Assembly (NCBI GenBank): GCA_903827945.1
Contig: CAIKKN010000024.1
Coordinates: 62,001-126,000, forward strand
DNA: 64,000 bases
Direction of reading: 5' to 3'
Source: an uncultured Actinomycetes bacterium
GTDB lineage: Bacteria; Actinomycetota; Actinomycetes; Nanopelagicales; Nanopelagicaceae
The notes under the pieces are model-generated. The model made no database searches. It saw only the letters and a program-made list of their open reading frames with translations, and was not told the DNA's origin. The position numbers and the translations under genes are program-made. Positions 1-10,114 of this stretch are shown here, piece by piece (position 1 is the first letter of the stretch; each line of letters begins with the position of its first letter).

Positions 1-588
1 GTTGGATTGGTCGGCGCACACAATCTAGACAATGTGCTGATGGCGGTTGCTTTGGCGGTTGAGAGCGGTGTTGATCCACTTGAAATTTCCGCTAATTTGC
101 ACCTTCTGCAAGGGCCAGCTGGGCGTTTGGAGAAGGTAGATATTGGTCAGCAGTTCTTGGCTCTCGTTGATTATGCACATACACCGGATGCAGTTGAACG
201 CGCTCTCGCAGCTGTACGGGAAATAACACCCGGGAAAGTTATAGGTATTTTGGGCTGCGGCGGGGATCGAGATGCATCAAAGCGACCAATCATGGGAGCA
301 GCCTTGGTGGCTGGAACTGATTTAGCAGTACTTACTTCTGATAATCCTCGCAGCGAAAGCCCTGAGTCAATTCTTGATCAAATGAGTTCCGGAATCGAAC
401 TTGGAGAAAAGGCTGTCATTGAAATGGATCGAAGGGGTGCAATAGCGATTGGTGTCGCGGAAGCGCAACCCGGTGACACTGTAATTCTTTTGGGTAAGGG
501 ACATGAGGTTGGCCAAGAAATAAACCAAGTTAAATATCCATTTGACGATCGAGTTGAGCTGGCCAGAGCGATTGAGCGCCTCACATGA
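1..588 (+). CDS. murE: UDP-N-acetylmuramoyl-tripeptide ligase MurE, C-terminal part
   Basis: The gene enters from the left edge, so only the last 195 residues (end of the central ATP-binding domain and the whole C-terminal domain) are visible. MurE adds the third stem-peptide residue to UDP-MurNAc-L-Ala-D-Glu in the cytoplasm. The DNPR motif at bases 340-351 is the signature of enzymes that add meso-diaminopimelate rather than lysine, and a GKGHE motif lies near the end. The stop codon overlaps the murF start (ATGA), opening a chain of coupled wall-synthesis genes. Identity is certain from motifs and context; mDAP specificity is inferred from the motif. Confidence 0.95.
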   Translation, partial: VGLVGAHNLDNVLMAVALAVESGVDPLEISANLHLLQGPAGRLEKVDIGQQFLALVDYAHTPDAVERALAAVREITPGKVIGILGCGGDRDASKRPIMGAALVAGTDLAVLTSDNPRSESPESILDQMSSGIELGEKAVIEMDRRGAIAIGVAEAQPGDTVILLGKGHEVGQEINQVKYPFDDRVELARAIERLT

Positions 589-1994
589 TTCCATTGACAT
601 TTGAAGAAATTGCAAAAGCTTTAAACGCAACTCTGCGAAATCTCGAGAAGGACAAGTTCACCTCGGCTCTTCCAGTAATCGATTCAAGGCTTGCGCGCCC
701 GGGAAGCTTTTTTCTCGCACTTCCAGGTGAAAGAGTGGATGGCAATACATATTGCGCAGAAGCGATTATGGCTGGCGCGGAATTTGTCATCACAACTGAG
801 GTATTGGATTTGCCTTCGATACAAGTTGAGGATGTGGGCAAAGCTCTCACAAAACTAGCAACGTACATGCGAAGTAAAGTTAAAGAAACAATTTTTATCG
901 GATTGACTGGATCTCAAGGAAAGACCACCACGAAAGATTTATTGCGACATATTCTCTCGACCGGCGGAGAGACAGTTGCGCCCGTCGGCTCATTTAATAA
1001 TGAGATTGGCGTACCGCTCACTATTCTGACGTGCACTGAACAAACAAAGTATTGCATTGTGGAAATGGGCGCGCGCCATGAGGGCGATATTGAGTTCCTA
1101 TGTTCGATAGCTAAGCCCACAATTGGCTTGGTTCTTACGGTCGGTAGTGCTCACGTTGGCGAATTTGGATCTCAAGAAAAGATCGCTGCAGCAAAAGGTG
1201 AACTCATCAAAGCATTACCTGATTCTGGCACCGCAGTCCTCGGTACCTACGATGTATTCACACCACACATGGCTGATGGTCGAACCATCAATTCAATAAC
1301 ATTTGGTGAGAACGCGGCAAGCACTGTTCGCGCGGCGGATATTGAGGCTCGTGAAGGTCGCGCGCATTTTGATTTGGTGACACCTGAGGGGCGCGCGCCC
1401 GTGAGTTTGAGACTATTGGGCCTTCACCAGATATCCAACGCGCTTGGAGCTGCTGCGGTTGCGACTTCTTTAGGAGTCTCAATTGAATCAATTGCAGCTT
1501 CGCTTTCTACCGCTGATATTTCTAGCAAATGGCGTATGGAACTCCACGATGAAGGTGGAATTTTGATCATTAATGACAGCTATAACGCTAATCCCGAGAG
1601 CGCTGCAGCGGCCCTTCGAACCCTCGCGTTGTTGGCACAAGAGCGGGGCGGTGTCTCGTGGGCTTTTCTCGGCAAGATGCATGAACTCGGCGAGTCAGAA
1701 GCCGAAGATCATCTACGTATTGGCAGACTCGCCTCTGACTTGGGAATAGATCAACTTATTTCTATCGGAAGTGATCTATACCTAAAAGGGTTGGAGTTGG
1801 ATTTTGCCGCAGGGGATGAGATGACAACGCACTATTTCTTAACACAAGAAGAAGCTTTAGAGCTCAGTAAATATTTTTCTCACGGAGATGTTGTGTTGGT
1901 AAAAGCATCAAGAGCTGAACACTTGGATGAATTAGCTGAAAAACTTCTTGTAGCGGTATCGCAAGGGGTTGCAAATGAAGGGGGAGAGAAGTGA
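585..1994 (+). CDS. murF: UDP-N-acetylmuramoyl-tripeptide--D-alanyl-D-alanine ligase MurF
   Basis: The 469-residue Mur ligase adds D-Ala-D-Ala to complete the cytoplasmic UDP-MurNAc-pentapeptide. The ATP-binding loop TGSQGKTTT is at about residues 108-116, followed by the conserved NNEIGVP stretch and, in the C-terminal half, [10 protein letters not shown]. Length is normal for the family. The ATG start lies within the murE stop (ATGA), and the stop overlaps the GTG start of mraY (GTGA), so translation along murE-murF-mraY is probably coupled. Confidence 0.97.
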   Translation: MIPLTFEEIAKALNATLRNLEKDKFTSALPVIDSRLARPGSFFLALPGERVDGNTYCAEAIMAGAEFVITTEVLDLPSIQVEDVGKALTKLATYMRSKVKETIFIGLTGSQGKTTTKDLLRHILSTGGETVAPVGSFNNEIGVPLTILTCTEQTKYCIVEMGARHEGDIEFLCSIAKPTIGLVLTVGSAHVGEFGSQEKIAAAKGELIKALPDSGTAVLGTYDVFTPHMADGRTINSITFGENAASTVRAADIEAREGRAHFDLVTPEGRAPVSLRLLGLHQISNALGAAAVATSLGVSIESIAASLSTADISSKWRMELHDEGGILIINDSYNANPESAAAALRTLALLAQERGGVSWAFLGKMHELGESEAEDHLRIGRLASDLGIDQLISIGSDLYLKGLELDFAAGDEMTTHYFLTQEEALELSKYFSHGDVVLVKASRAEHLDELAEKLLVAVSQGVANEGGEK

Positions 1995-3049
1995 AAGGCA
2001 TTCTTGTAGCAGGTTCCGTTTCCACTCTCTTGAGTTTTCTTTTCACCCCGGCTCTCATTCGCTTTCTTGGCAAACGTGGCTATGGACAAATGATTCGCGA
2101 TGATGGACCTCAGTCCCATCACACAAAGCGGGGAACGCCAACTATTGGCGGAGTAGTCCTCATTCTTGCGTCAAGCATCGGATATTTCAGCAGCCACCTC
2201 TTAGATGGAGTACGAGTCAGTACATCAGCACTACTTGTGCTTGGGCTTGTCATTGGATTGGGAATTGTTGGATTTATTGATGATTGGTTGAAAATTGTTA
2301 AGCAGCGCTCCCTTGGTTTGCGATCTCGACAGAAGCTTCTTGGTCAAACTCTGGTCGCCGCGCTATTTGGCATTGCAGGGATTCACTTTTCAGATAGCTA
2401 CGGCTTATCGCCAATATCGATGCACTTTTCAACAGTGCGAGATACATCGATCAAACTTGCTGCAGCGCTAGTAGTTTTGTGGGTAATTTTTCTGGTCATC
2501 GGTACAAGCAATGGCGTAAATCTCACAGATGGACTTGATGGCCTAGCAAGTGGAACATCAATTATGACTTTCTTGGCATTTGTCATGATTGGAGTTTGGG
2601 AGTTTCGCCAAAGCTGCGCACTGACCGCTGTTGGCCGCTGTTATGAAGTACGAGATCCACTCGACCTTGCAGTTCTCGCCGCAGCATTTGCAGGCGCTTG
2701 TGCTGGCTTTCTGTGGTGGAACACATCCCCGGCAAAGATCTTTATGGGCGATGTAGGTTCATTATCTCTTGGGGGAGCGATCGCTGGCCTAGCAATTACA
2801 TTGCGTACTGAACTTCTCTTGATTGCCCTTGGCGGCCTTTTTGTAATCATCACAATGTCGGTAATCATTCAAACCGTGTACTTCAAATTATCAGGTGGCA
2901 AACGCGTATTTCGAATGGCGCCGCTTCACCATCACTTTGAATTGCTGGGTTGGGCTGAAGTAACAATCGTTATCCGGTTTTGGATTATTGCAGGGCTAAG
3001 CGTTGCTGCCGGTCTTGGGTTGTTCTACGCACAATGGGTCGTATCTTGA
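1991..3049 (+). CDS. mraY: Phospho-N-acetylmuramoyl-pentapeptide transferase MraY
   Basis: This polytopic membrane enzyme moves phospho-MurNAc-pentapeptide from UDP onto undecaprenyl phosphate, giving lipid I. The 352-residue sequence has about ten hydrophobic segments, the catalytic DD pair at residues 97-98 (IDDWLK), the [10 protein letters not shown] motif and the APLHHHFE motif close to the C-terminus, all diagnostic. It starts at a GTG overlapping the murF stop. murD begins one base after its stop codon. Confidence 0.97.
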   Translation: MKGILVAGSVSTLLSFLFTPALIRFLGKRGYGQMIRDDGPQSHHTKRGTPTIGGVVLILASSIGYFSSHLLDGVRVSTSALLVLGLVIGLGIVGFIDDWLKIVKQRSLGLRSRQKLLGQTLVAALFGIAGIHFSDSYGLSPISMHFSTVRDTSIKLAAALVVLWVIFLVIGTSNGVNLTDGLDGLASGTSIMTFLAFVMIGVWEFRQSCALTAVGRCYEVRDPLDLAVLAAAFAGACAGFLWWNTSPAKIFMGDVGSLSLGGAIAGLAITLRTELLLIALGGLFVIITMSVIIQTVYFKLSGGKRVFRMAPLHHHFELLGWAEVTIVIRFWIIAGLSVAAGLGLFYAQWVVS

Positions 3050-3050
3050 A

Positions 3051-4421
3051 ATGTCATTTCTTGGTGAACTCCAGTCTCGAAAAATAGCTGTAGTAGGCGC
3101 AGGGATTACTGGAGCAGCCATTGCAAAATATTTGATAAATCGCGGCATAATTCCAATTATCCTCGATGATAAATCTAAGACAATTGAAGGCATAGAATCT
3201 CAAAGCTCCTTTGACGAAGAAGGACTTGACCTAGCAATAGTTTCTCCTGGCTGGAATGAAAACCATCCCATTATTCAAAAACTAAGAGCCACAAATACAG
3301 AGTTGATAAGTGAAATTGATTTTGCGTGGCGAGTGAAACTAGAAGTTGCTCCATTGCAAAAGTGGGTATCCCTCACTGGCACAAATGGGAAAACGACGTC
3401 TGTTCAAATGTTGGACTCCATTTTTGGAGCAGCCGGAATTAAGGGTATTTCTTGTGGAAATGTGGGTGTTACCGTAATCCAAGCCCTCTCCGCGAATGAG
3501 CCTTATGACTTTCTCGCGCTCGAACTCTCTTCTTTTCAGATTGAGTGGAGCAGTGAAGCAAGGTATGTCGCATGCGCAATCCTGAATATTGCCGAAGATC
3601 ATATCGATTGGCATGGCTCTTTCGATTCCTACGCAAATTCGAAGATGAGATTACTTTCTTACTCAGATCTTGCTGTTCTAAATGCCGATGACGTCGAAGT
3701 TGTAAACAGATCTTCATCGTGGAGAGGCAAGAAGGTTTTCTACTCTTTGGCTACTCCAGAGCCTGGAGAGCTTGGTTTGGTTGAGGAAATCTTGGTTGAT
3801 CGCGCATTTATTGCCGATCCCGCTCACGCGCAGTTGCTGGCCGAACTCTCGGATATCAAGCCTGCAGTACCGCACAACGTTTCCAATGCCTTGGCAGCCG
3901 CTGGCTTGGCGCGTGCAATTGGAATTTCTCACGAGGATATCAAAGTCGGCTTAGCCACCTTTGTCCTAGATCATCACAGAATTGAGAGTGTGTTAGAGAA
4001 AGACGGGATCACTTGGGTCAATGATTCCAAAGCAACAAATCCTCATGCGGCAATTGCGTCAATACTCTCGCAAGAGAAAGTTGTGTGGATAGCCGGTGGG
4101 CTTGCCAAGGGGGCAAGTATGGAAGAGCTCGTGAGGCGGGCAACCCCTCGCTTACAAGCAGTCGTTCTGATTGGCGAAGACAGAGAATTGATTCATTCAG
4201 CTCTGAGGGAATTTGCACCAAATATTCCGGTGAAGGTTATTGAAGAGAGTAAGAGTCCAGCTGAGTTGATGAAACAAGTTGTAGCCGAATGCAGAAAATT
4301 TGCGCGTGCTGGTGATGTTGTTTTGCTGGCCCCTGCCTGTGCCTCAATGGATCAATTCACCTCTTATGCAGAACGAGGAGAACTCTTTGCAAAAGCAGTT
4401 CTTGAGGTAGCGGGAGCATGA
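3051..4421 (+). CDS. murD: UDP-N-acetylmuramoylalanine--D-glutamate ligase MurD
   Basis: MurD adds D-glutamate to UDP-MurNAc-L-Ala. I place the start at the ATG at 3051, giving 456 residues beginning MSFLGELQSRKIAVVGAGIT; an upstream in-frame TTG inside mraY would only add a non-conserved extension. A nucleotide-fold N-terminus (VVGAGITGAAIA) is followed by the ATP loop TGTNGKTTS at about residues 109-117 and the NDSKATNPHA motif of the Mur ligase core. The stop overlaps ftsW (ATGA). Confidence 0.96.
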   Translation: MSFLGELQSRKIAVVGAGITGAAIAKYLINRGIIPIILDDKSKTIEGIESQSSFDEEGLDLAIVSPGWNENHPIIQKLRATNTELISEIDFAWRVKLEVAPLQKWVSLTGTNGKTTSVQMLDSIFGAAGIKGISCGNVGVTVIQALSANEPYDFLALELSSFQIEWSSEARYVACAILNIAEDHIDWHGSFDSYANSKMRLLSYSDLAVLNADDVEVVNRSSSWRGKKVFYSLATPEPGELGLVEEILVDRAFIADPAHAQLLAELSDIKPAVPHNVSNALAAAGLARAIGISHEDIKVGLATFVLDHHRIESVLEKDGITWVNDSKATNPHAAIASILSQEKVVWIAGGLAKGASMEELVRRATPRLQAVVLIGEDRELIHSALREFAPNIPVKVIEESKSPAELMKQVVAECRKFARAGDVVLLAPACASMDQFTSYAERGELFAKAVLEVAGA

Positions 4422-5611
4422 TGAGCCGTTATTCACATTATCTTTCTAGGGCGTCGGCGCCATATTTCATAATCCTCACTTCGGTAACAGCGCTTTCAGG
4501 GCTTGGTTTAATCATGGTCTTATCTGCATCATCGGTTAAATCCTTTGAGCAAACAGGGTCAACATATTCAATATTTCTCAAGCAGCTTCTATTTTTAGCC
4601 ATTGCCCTATTTTTGACGCGGGTTGCATCCCGTATGAAGATTGATATTTGGGAGAAACTTGCTCGAATCGCGATTCCACTTAGTTTCATCGGCCTAGTTC
4701 TTCCTCAGCTTCCAGTGATTGGCAAAGAGATAAATGGCAACCGTTCGTGGATTGGCCTTGGCCCATTTACCTTGCAACCATCGGAATTTGCAAAACTAGG
4801 TTTAATTCTTTTCTGTGCATTTCAACTCAAGAAATTTGAGAATCGAGTTTTAGCAAATCCACAACGTGAATTCTCTCCCTTCCAATTGATCATGTATTTG
4901 TTACCGGGTACAGGATTATTACTCGTCATGATTATGTTGGGTAAGGATTTGGGAAGTGCACTTATTGTTATGTCAATCGCAGCGGCGATGATTTTTGTAA
5001 GTGGCGCACCTCTTCGTCACTTCGCTCTCATTTCTTTTGGGGGACTGACCTTTGCCCTCGCGTTTATCATTACGCAACCAAATCGTCTGCACCGGTTTCA
5101 GGCAGTGCTACATCCCTTCGATCCAGAAGTTTACAAATTTGCAGGTTGGCAAACAGCCCACTCAGTAATGGGTTTGGCAAGTGGTGGAATTCTTGGGGTA
5201 GGTCTTGGGGCAAGCCGCCAAAAATGGGGTAATTTGTCTGAAGCAAATACTGACTTCATTTTTTCTGTAATTGGGGAAGAACTCGGATTGGTGGGGACGC
5301 TCATAGTCCTTCTCTTATTTGCTGCATTGCTGTACGGGATATTCCGAACGGCGCTTCACACAAAAGATCTATTTAGCCGATATGTCTGTGCTGGAATTGG
5401 AGCATGGTTACTATTCCAAGTAAGTGTGAATATTGCTTCTGACATCGGTGTATTTCCGGTTGTCGGAGTGACCCTTCCCTTTATCTCCTACGGAGGCTCA
5501 TCTTTAATCGCGAATTTTCTGGCTATTGCTTTTGTCATCAATGTATTGCGCCGAGATCCTGAAGTGAAAGCTGAGATTGAGAATAGAAGGCAGGTGCGCC
5601 GTGTTAAATAA
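4418..5611 (+). CDS. ftsW: Lipid II glycosyltransferase FtsW
   Basis: FtsW is the SEDS-family peptidoglycan polymerase of the division septum and works with a class B PBP (ftsI, expected upstream of this window). The 397-residue protein has about ten membrane segments and the SEDS features GNRSWIGLGPFTLQPSEFAKL and, near the end, GVTLPFISYGGSS. Two adjacent ATG codons (4418 and 4421) can start it; the first overlaps the murD stop. Position between murD and murG supports FtsW rather than the elongation paralogue RodA. Confidence 0.95.
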   Translation: MMSRYSHYLSRASAPYFIILTSVTALSGLGLIMVLSASSVKSFEQTGSTYSIFLKQLLFLAIALFLTRVASRMKIDIWEKLARIAIPLSFIGLVLPQLPVIGKEINGNRSWIGLGPFTLQPSEFAKLGLILFCAFQLKKFENRVLANPQREFSPFQLIMYLLPGTGLLLVMIMLGKDLGSALIVMSIAAAMIFVSGAPLRHFALISFGGLTFALAFIITQPNRLHRFQAVLHPFDPEVYKFAGWQTAHSVMGLASGGILGVGLGASRQKWGNLSEANTDFIFSVIGEELGLVGTLIVLLLFAALLYGIFRTALHTKDLFSRYVCAGIGAWLLFQVSVNIASDIGVFPVVGVTLPFISYGGSSLIANFLAIAFVINVLRRDPEVKAEIENRRQVRRVK

Positions 5612-6704
5612 AAAGATAATTCTTGCAGGCGGTGGCACCGCAGGTCATGTTGAACCGGCGCTAGCTGTAGCAAATTGGCTCAAAGTGAGCCATCCAGAGG
5701 TGAGAATTGAATTTGTAGGAACTTTGAAGGGGCTTGAAAACGAATTAGTTCCAGCCGCCGGTTTCCCACTGAGGATAATTTCTAAGGCGCCATTTCCTCG
5801 CAGAATTTCATTTGGACTACTTGTATGGCCCTTTAAGTTCACAAAGTCTCTTCTTGATTCCTTCGCAATTTTGAAGGGCGCCGACTTGGTAATTGGTTTC
5901 GGCGGCTATGTCTCCTCGCCGATTTATGTGATGGCTCGATTTCGTGGGATACAAATTCTTATACATGAAGCAAACGCGAACCCAGGTTGGGCAAATCGAC
6001 TGGGCGCGCGGCTCGGTGGCAGAGCTTTGATTTCCTTTGAAAAGACTCGACAGTACGGAGAACCTTGGAAATCGGCGAGCTACGTGGGTATTCCACTTAG
6101 GGCCGAGATATGTAAAGTTGCAGAAACGAGTAAGAGCGAGCGGGATCTGATTCGAGTAAAGAAGGCGAAGGAGTGGGGTTTTAATCCTGAAAAGCCAATT
6201 GTCTTGGTTTTCGGAGGCTCCTTAGGTTCCCAACACATCAATAGCGTTATTGAAAATTCTTTATCGCTTATATCCAAGAGCGGTATTCAAGTTGTGCATG
6301 GGGTGGGTCGAAATAATGCCCTACCTAGCCGTACAGAGTCTTATCTCCCAGTCCCATATTTTTCAGATATTCCGGAGGCTTACGCATCGGCAGATCTAAT
6401 TATTTGCAGAAGTGGGGCGGTAACTTGTCACGAACTTGGCGTAATTGGAACTTACGCGTTGCTGGTCCCACTTTCTGTGGGAAATGGCGAACAGAAATTA
6501 AATGGCGAGGAACTTGTTGCAGCAAACGCCGCCACGATGATTTCAAATAAGAATTTCACCACTCAATGGCTCAGCGAAAATCTCTTGGGGTTGTTGTCGA
6601 CCGGGAAAAAGAGATCGGCCGTAAAAAACCAACCCCTGTACCCCCTTGACGCTACAGATCGAATTGGAGAGATTGTGGTTTCGATTTTGGAGGCGAGCAA
6701 ATGA
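5601..6704 (+). CDS. murG: UDP-GlcNAc:lipid I N-acetylglucosaminyltransferase MurG
   Basis: MurG adds GlcNAc to lipid I at the inner face of the membrane to make lipid II. The start is taken as GTG 5601, preceded by GAAGG ten bases upstream, which puts the glycine-rich donor motif GGGTAGHVEPALA at residues 10-22 as expected. The C-terminal GT-B fold carries a glycine-rich FGGSLGSQHIN loop and a CRSGAVTCHELGV motif. Length 367. It overlaps the end of ftsW by 11 bases and its own stop overlaps murC (ATGA). Confidence 0.96.
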   Translation: MLNKKIILAGGGTAGHVEPALAVANWLKVSHPEVRIEFVGTLKGLENELVPAAGFPLRIISKAPFPRRISFGLLVWPFKFTKSLLDSFAILKGADLVIGFGGYVSSPIYVMARFRGIQILIHEANANPGWANRLGARLGGRALISFEKTRQYGEPWKSASYVGIPLRAEICKVAETSKSERDLIRVKKAKEWGFNPEKPIVLVFGGSLGSQHINSVIENSLSLISKSGIQVVHGVGRNNALPSRTESYLPVPYFSDIPEAYASADLIICRSGAVTCHELGVIGTYALLVPLSVGNGEQKLNGEELVAANAATMISNKNFTTQWLSENLLGLLSTGKKRSAVKNQPLYPLDATDRIGEIVVSILEASK

Positions 6705-8092
6705 ATAAGACCCATTTTCATTTTATTGGTATCGGTGGAGCCGGTATGAGCGGCATCGCACGCATAATGTTGGCTCAAGGACTAAAGGTCTCTGGATCTG
6801 ATGCGAAAGAATCCATCGTTACAGCCCAACTCGAAACTTTAGGCGCAACGATTTTTCTGGGACATAGTTCTGCCAATCAAGCAGGGGCAGATGTAATCGT
6901 GGTCTCCTCTGCAATTTCCGGAACAAACCCAGAATTATTGGCGGCAAAAGAACGTGGCGCAGAGATTATGCCTCGCGCAAGTGCGCTGGCTTTAGTTATG
7001 CAAGGAAAGCGCTCCGTTGCTGTCGCCGGGACGCATGGAAAAACAACGACAACTTCGATGCTTACGGTTGCATTGCAAAAAGCAGGAGTAGATCCTTCTT
7101 TTGCAATCGGTGGAATGATTAATAGTTCTGGAACAAATGCCCACCTTGGAAGTGGGGATATTTTTGTAGCCGAAGCTGATGAATCTGATGGTTCTTTCTT
7201 ATCCTACAAACCCACTGGCGCAATCATTACAAATCTAGAGCTGGATCACGTTGACCACTTCGCTACTCTCGCTGTCCTGGCCGATGCCTTTCGGGAGTTT
7301 ATTAATTCAATCCAACCAGGTGGATTCTTGATTGCCTGCGGAGATGACGCAAATCTTGAAGAATTACTTTCGGCTGGAATAAGAGAAGACATAAGAATTA
7401 TTAGGTACGGCAAAGAAAATCCTAAAAATGATTTCCAGCTTTCAAGAATTCACCTCGAAGCTAGCTCTGGAGTTGCCCGAATTACTCACAAGGGCAAAGT
7501 TTTGGGCGATTTAGTATTAACCATTCCAGGTGAACATAATCTTTTAAATGCCTCGGCAGCACTTGCCGCAGCTCATGCCCTGGGCGTTGGCCTGCCAGAA
7601 GTTTTGGCCGGATTAACTGAGTTCAGTGGATCAAGGCGTCGCTTTGAACTCAAAGGAATAGCCAACAACGTTAAGGTCATCGATGATTACGGTCATCATC
7701 CAACTGAAGTTCGCGTCACATTGGAGACGGCAAGACGATTTGCGGCGGGTGGAAAAGTTTTCGTCGTTTTTCAGCCCCACCGTTTCACTCGCACGCAAAT
7801 GTTTGCTCGAGAATTCGCAGAAGCACTTGACCTGGCTGACCAGATCTATTTGCTGGAAATTTATGCAGCTAGCGAGCCCTCAATACAAGGCGTCTCCTCA
7901 CTCTTGATCGCACAAAATAGAGATTCATTAAAATTTCACTACCAGCCATCAATGATTGAAGTCATTGAGGAGGTCTCAAAAGCTGTCACTCCAGGAGATG
8001 TAGTTCTCACCCTAGGCGCTGGAGACGTTAACTCACTTGGACCAGAGCTCTTACACGCAATCGGAGAGCGTTTTGCCAACTTTGCCAACTAG
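6701..8092 (+). CDS. murC: UDP-N-acetylmuramate--L-alanine ligase MurC
   Basis: MurC adds the first amino acid, L-alanine, to UDP-MurNAc. The 463-residue protein opens with the nucleotide-binding FIGIGGAGMSGIA, carries the ATP loop GTHGKTTTT at about residues 110-118 and the EADESDGSF and DDYGHHPTEV motifs. The chain order murD-ftsW-murG-murC-ftsQ is a classical division cluster. No murB or ddl lies between murC and ftsQ, as in other actinobacteria. Confidence 0.97.
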   Translation: MNKTHFHFIGIGGAGMSGIARIMLAQGLKVSGSDAKESIVTAQLETLGATIFLGHSSANQAGADVIVVSSAISGTNPELLAAKERGAEIMPRASALALVMQGKRSVAVAGTHGKTTTTSMLTVALQKAGVDPSFAIGGMINSSGTNAHLGSGDIFVAEADESDGSFLSYKPTGAIITNLELDHVDHFATLAVLADAFREFINSIQPGGFLIACGDDANLEELLSAGIREDIRIIRYGKENPKNDFQLSRIHLEASSGVARITHKGKVLGDLVLTIPGEHNLLNASAALAAAHALGVGLPEVLAGLTEFSGSRRRFELKGIANNVKVIDDYGHHPTEVRVTLETARRFAAGGKVFVVFQPHRFTRTQMFAREFAEALDLADQIYLLEIYAASEPSIQGVSSLLIAQNRDSLKFHYQPSMIEVIEEVSKAVTPGDVVLTLGAGDVNSLGPELLHAIGERFANFAN

Positions 8093-8783
8093 AAAAAAGT
8101 TAAAACACTTTCCTGGGATTGCTTTATCCATTCTGCTTCTCGTTTTGCTGGGATATTTACTTGGATGGTCGACTCTTCTTTCAGTTAAATCCATCTCAAT
8201 TGATGGAACCCCCCGAACTTCAGAAATAACGGCGCAACTTCTATCTGACTCGAAACATTTTCATGTAGGAGAGCCTCTTGCGCGAGTCGACGTTCACGCC
8301 TTGTCGCGATCTCTTTCAGGTCTTGATTGGGTGGAGTCAACATCTATCAGTCGCGATTGGTTGCATGGCGCGGTTTCGATAAGAGTTATCGAACGAACAC
8401 CTATTGCCCAATTTATTGATGGCTCGGGGAAATCAAAATTGATCGATAAGTCCGGAGTTGTCTTTTTTGCAAAAAGTCATGTCCAATATCCAGTTATAAC
8501 CTTCTCGTCATATAGCAATGATGTCGTGAACGCAGTCGCGCAATTCGTTCAATCTCTTCCGGGGGATTTACTTTCAAATATTGAGTCCATAGCTATTGCC
8601 TCTCCGCAGTTCATTCAAAGCAAACATCGTGGATTGGGTAGCGGGAATTTGATTGTCAGGTGGGGGAATAATCAAGACTTGCCTGTAAAAGTTAAAGTAT
8701 TACGCACACTTCTGGCACTTCCTGAAAATGCAAAGGTGAAGCTTTTGGATTTATCATCACCACTTTCCCCTATTGCTAAGTAG
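8073..8783 (+). CDS. ftsQ: Cell division protein FtsQ
   Basis: FtsQ is a bitopic divisome scaffold. The sequence shows a short basic cytoplasmic tail (TRKKLKHF), one membrane helix (about IALSILLLVLLGYLLG), then an extracellular POTRA-like segment (LLSVKSISIDGTPRTSE) and the FtsQ domain. The start is uncertain: TTG 8073 has GGAGAG at 8063-8068, TTG 8082 and TTG 8037 are alternatives; all lie inside the murC 3' end. With 8073 the product has 236 residues. Identity rests on topology and position before ftsZ. Confidence 0.88.
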   Translation: MPTLPTRKKLKHFPGIALSILLLVLLGYLLGWSTLLSVKSISIDGTPRTSEITAQLLSDSKHFHVGEPLARVDVHALSRSLSGLDWVESTSISRDWLHGAVSIRVIERTPIAQFIDGSGKSKLIDKSGVVFFAKSHVQYPVITFSSYSNDVVNAVAQFVQSLPGDLLSNIESIAIASPQFIQSKHRGLGSGNLIVRWGNNQDLPVKVKVLRTLLALPENAKVKLLDLSSPLSPIAK

Positions 8784-8845
8784 TGATTAAGAGTCATGCG
8801 AGTAATAAGAGTTACTAAGTAAATTGAAATAAATCGTGTCGGTGT

Positions 8846-8874
8846 TTGCTTGCATTCGCGTGCGGTCTTACTTT
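8846..8874 (+). promoter_or_regulatory. Candidate ftsZ promoter
   Basis: The 151-base gap between ftsQ and ftsZ contains TTGCTT (8846-8851), 17 bases, then TACTTT (8869-8874), a fair match to a housekeeping sigma promoter. A second TACTTT lies at 8894-8899. This would give ftsZ a transcript separate from the mur genes, as usual for ftsZ. Inferred from sequence only. Confidence 0.4.
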
Positions 8875-8934
8875 TACGCAATCGAAGTAGCAATACTTTA
8901 AGTCTCAAGTAGAGATTTAGGGTGAGGAGAAACC

Positions 8935-10098
8935 GTGGCAACACCGCAAAATTATTTGGCAGTCATCAAAGTCGTAGGTATCGGCGGAGGTGGAGTTAAT
9001 GCTGTCAATCGCATGATTGAAGCAGGGCTTAAAGGTGTTGAGTTCATTGCAATCAATACCGATGCTCAACAGTTAATCATGAGTGATGCCGATGTGAAAT
9101 TAGATATTGGTAGAAAATCAACACGCGGACTTGGTGCTGGTGCATCTCCTGAAGTTGGTCGTCAAGCTGCGATGGATCACAGTGAAGAAATTGAAGAAGT
9201 GCTTCGCGGAGCGGATATGGTTTTTGTTACCGCAGGTGAAGGTGGCGGAACTGGAACAGGTGGCGCACCTATTGTTGCAAAAATTGCAAAGGATCTCGGT
9301 GCCCTCACTGTTGGTGTTGTAACAAAACCATTCTCATTTGAAGCTAAACACAGAACCTTCCAAGCTGAAGAAGGAATTGAAAATCTTCGCAGTGAAGTGG
9401 ATACGCTCATCGTTATTCCAAATGATCGACTTCTTGCAATCTCTGATCGATCAATTACTGCTGTAGAGGCATTTCGAAGCGCGGATCAAGTTCTACTTTC
9501 TGGAGTACAAGGAATCACTGATTTGATTACAACTCCGGGATTAATCAATCTTGACTTTGCCGATGTGAAAAGTGTGATGGCCGGCGCGGGATCTGCTCTT
9601 ATGGGAATTGGTTCAGCAAGGGGAGAGGGGCGTGCTACTCGCGCTGCAGAGTTGGCAATTGCTAGCCCACTTCTTGAAGCTTCAATTGATGGTGCCAGAG
9701 GCGTATTGCTTTCGATAGCTGGTGGCTCTGATTTAGGGCTCTTTGAATTATCTGAAGCTGCCGAGATGGTGGCAAAGTCAGCTCACCCAGATGCAAATAT
9801 CATTTTTGGAACAGTGATTGACGATGCGCTCGGCGATGAAGTGCGCATTACTGTTATTGCAGCGGGCTTTGATGGCGGGGCTCCAAAGAAGGTTTCTGTT
9901 CCGGTTCTGAGCGCAGCGGCGCTCTCTGGTGAAGCAAATCCCATTGCAAGCAATGACCCGATAGCAGTTGCGTTAGATCTTGGAATTAATGAAGACACAG
10001 ATTCAATTCCTACGGTCTCGCCAACATCAAGGCGCCACATAACATTTGAGGAACTCGTTGCAGAGGACGAAATTGACGTCCCTGATTTCATGAAGTAA
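8935..10098 (+). CDS. ftsZ: Cell division protein FtsZ
   Basis: FtsZ is the tubulin-like GTPase that forms the division ring. The 387-residue protein shows the GTP-binding [11 protein letters not shown] near residue 17, the tubulin signature GGGTGTG at residues 103-109, and the C-terminal conserved peptide [10 protein letters not shown] that binds partners such as SepF. It starts at GTG 8935 with a good ribosome site (GAGGAG) seven bases upstream. sepF, three genes downstream, encodes its actinobacterial membrane anchor. Confidence 0.98.
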   Translation: MATPQNYLAVIKVVGIGGGGVNAVNRMIEAGLKGVEFIAINTDAQQLIMSDADVKLDIGRKSTRGLGAGASPEVGRQAAMDHSEEIEEVLRGADMVFVTAGEGGGTGTGGAPIVAKIAKDLGALTVGVVTKPFSFEAKHRTFQAEEGIENLRSEVDTLIVIPNDRLLAISDRSITAVEAFRSADQVLLSGVQGITDLITTPGLINLDFADVKSVMAGAGSALMGIGSARGEGRATRAAELAIASPLLEASIDGARGVLLSIAGGSDLGLFELSEAAEMVAKSAHPDANIIFGTVIDDALGDEVRITVIAAGFDGGAPKKVSVPVLSAAALSGEANPIASNDPIAVALDLGINEDTDSIPTVSPTSRRHITFEELVAEDEIDVPDFMK

Positions 10099-10114
10099 TA
10101 AAAAGAATTACTTT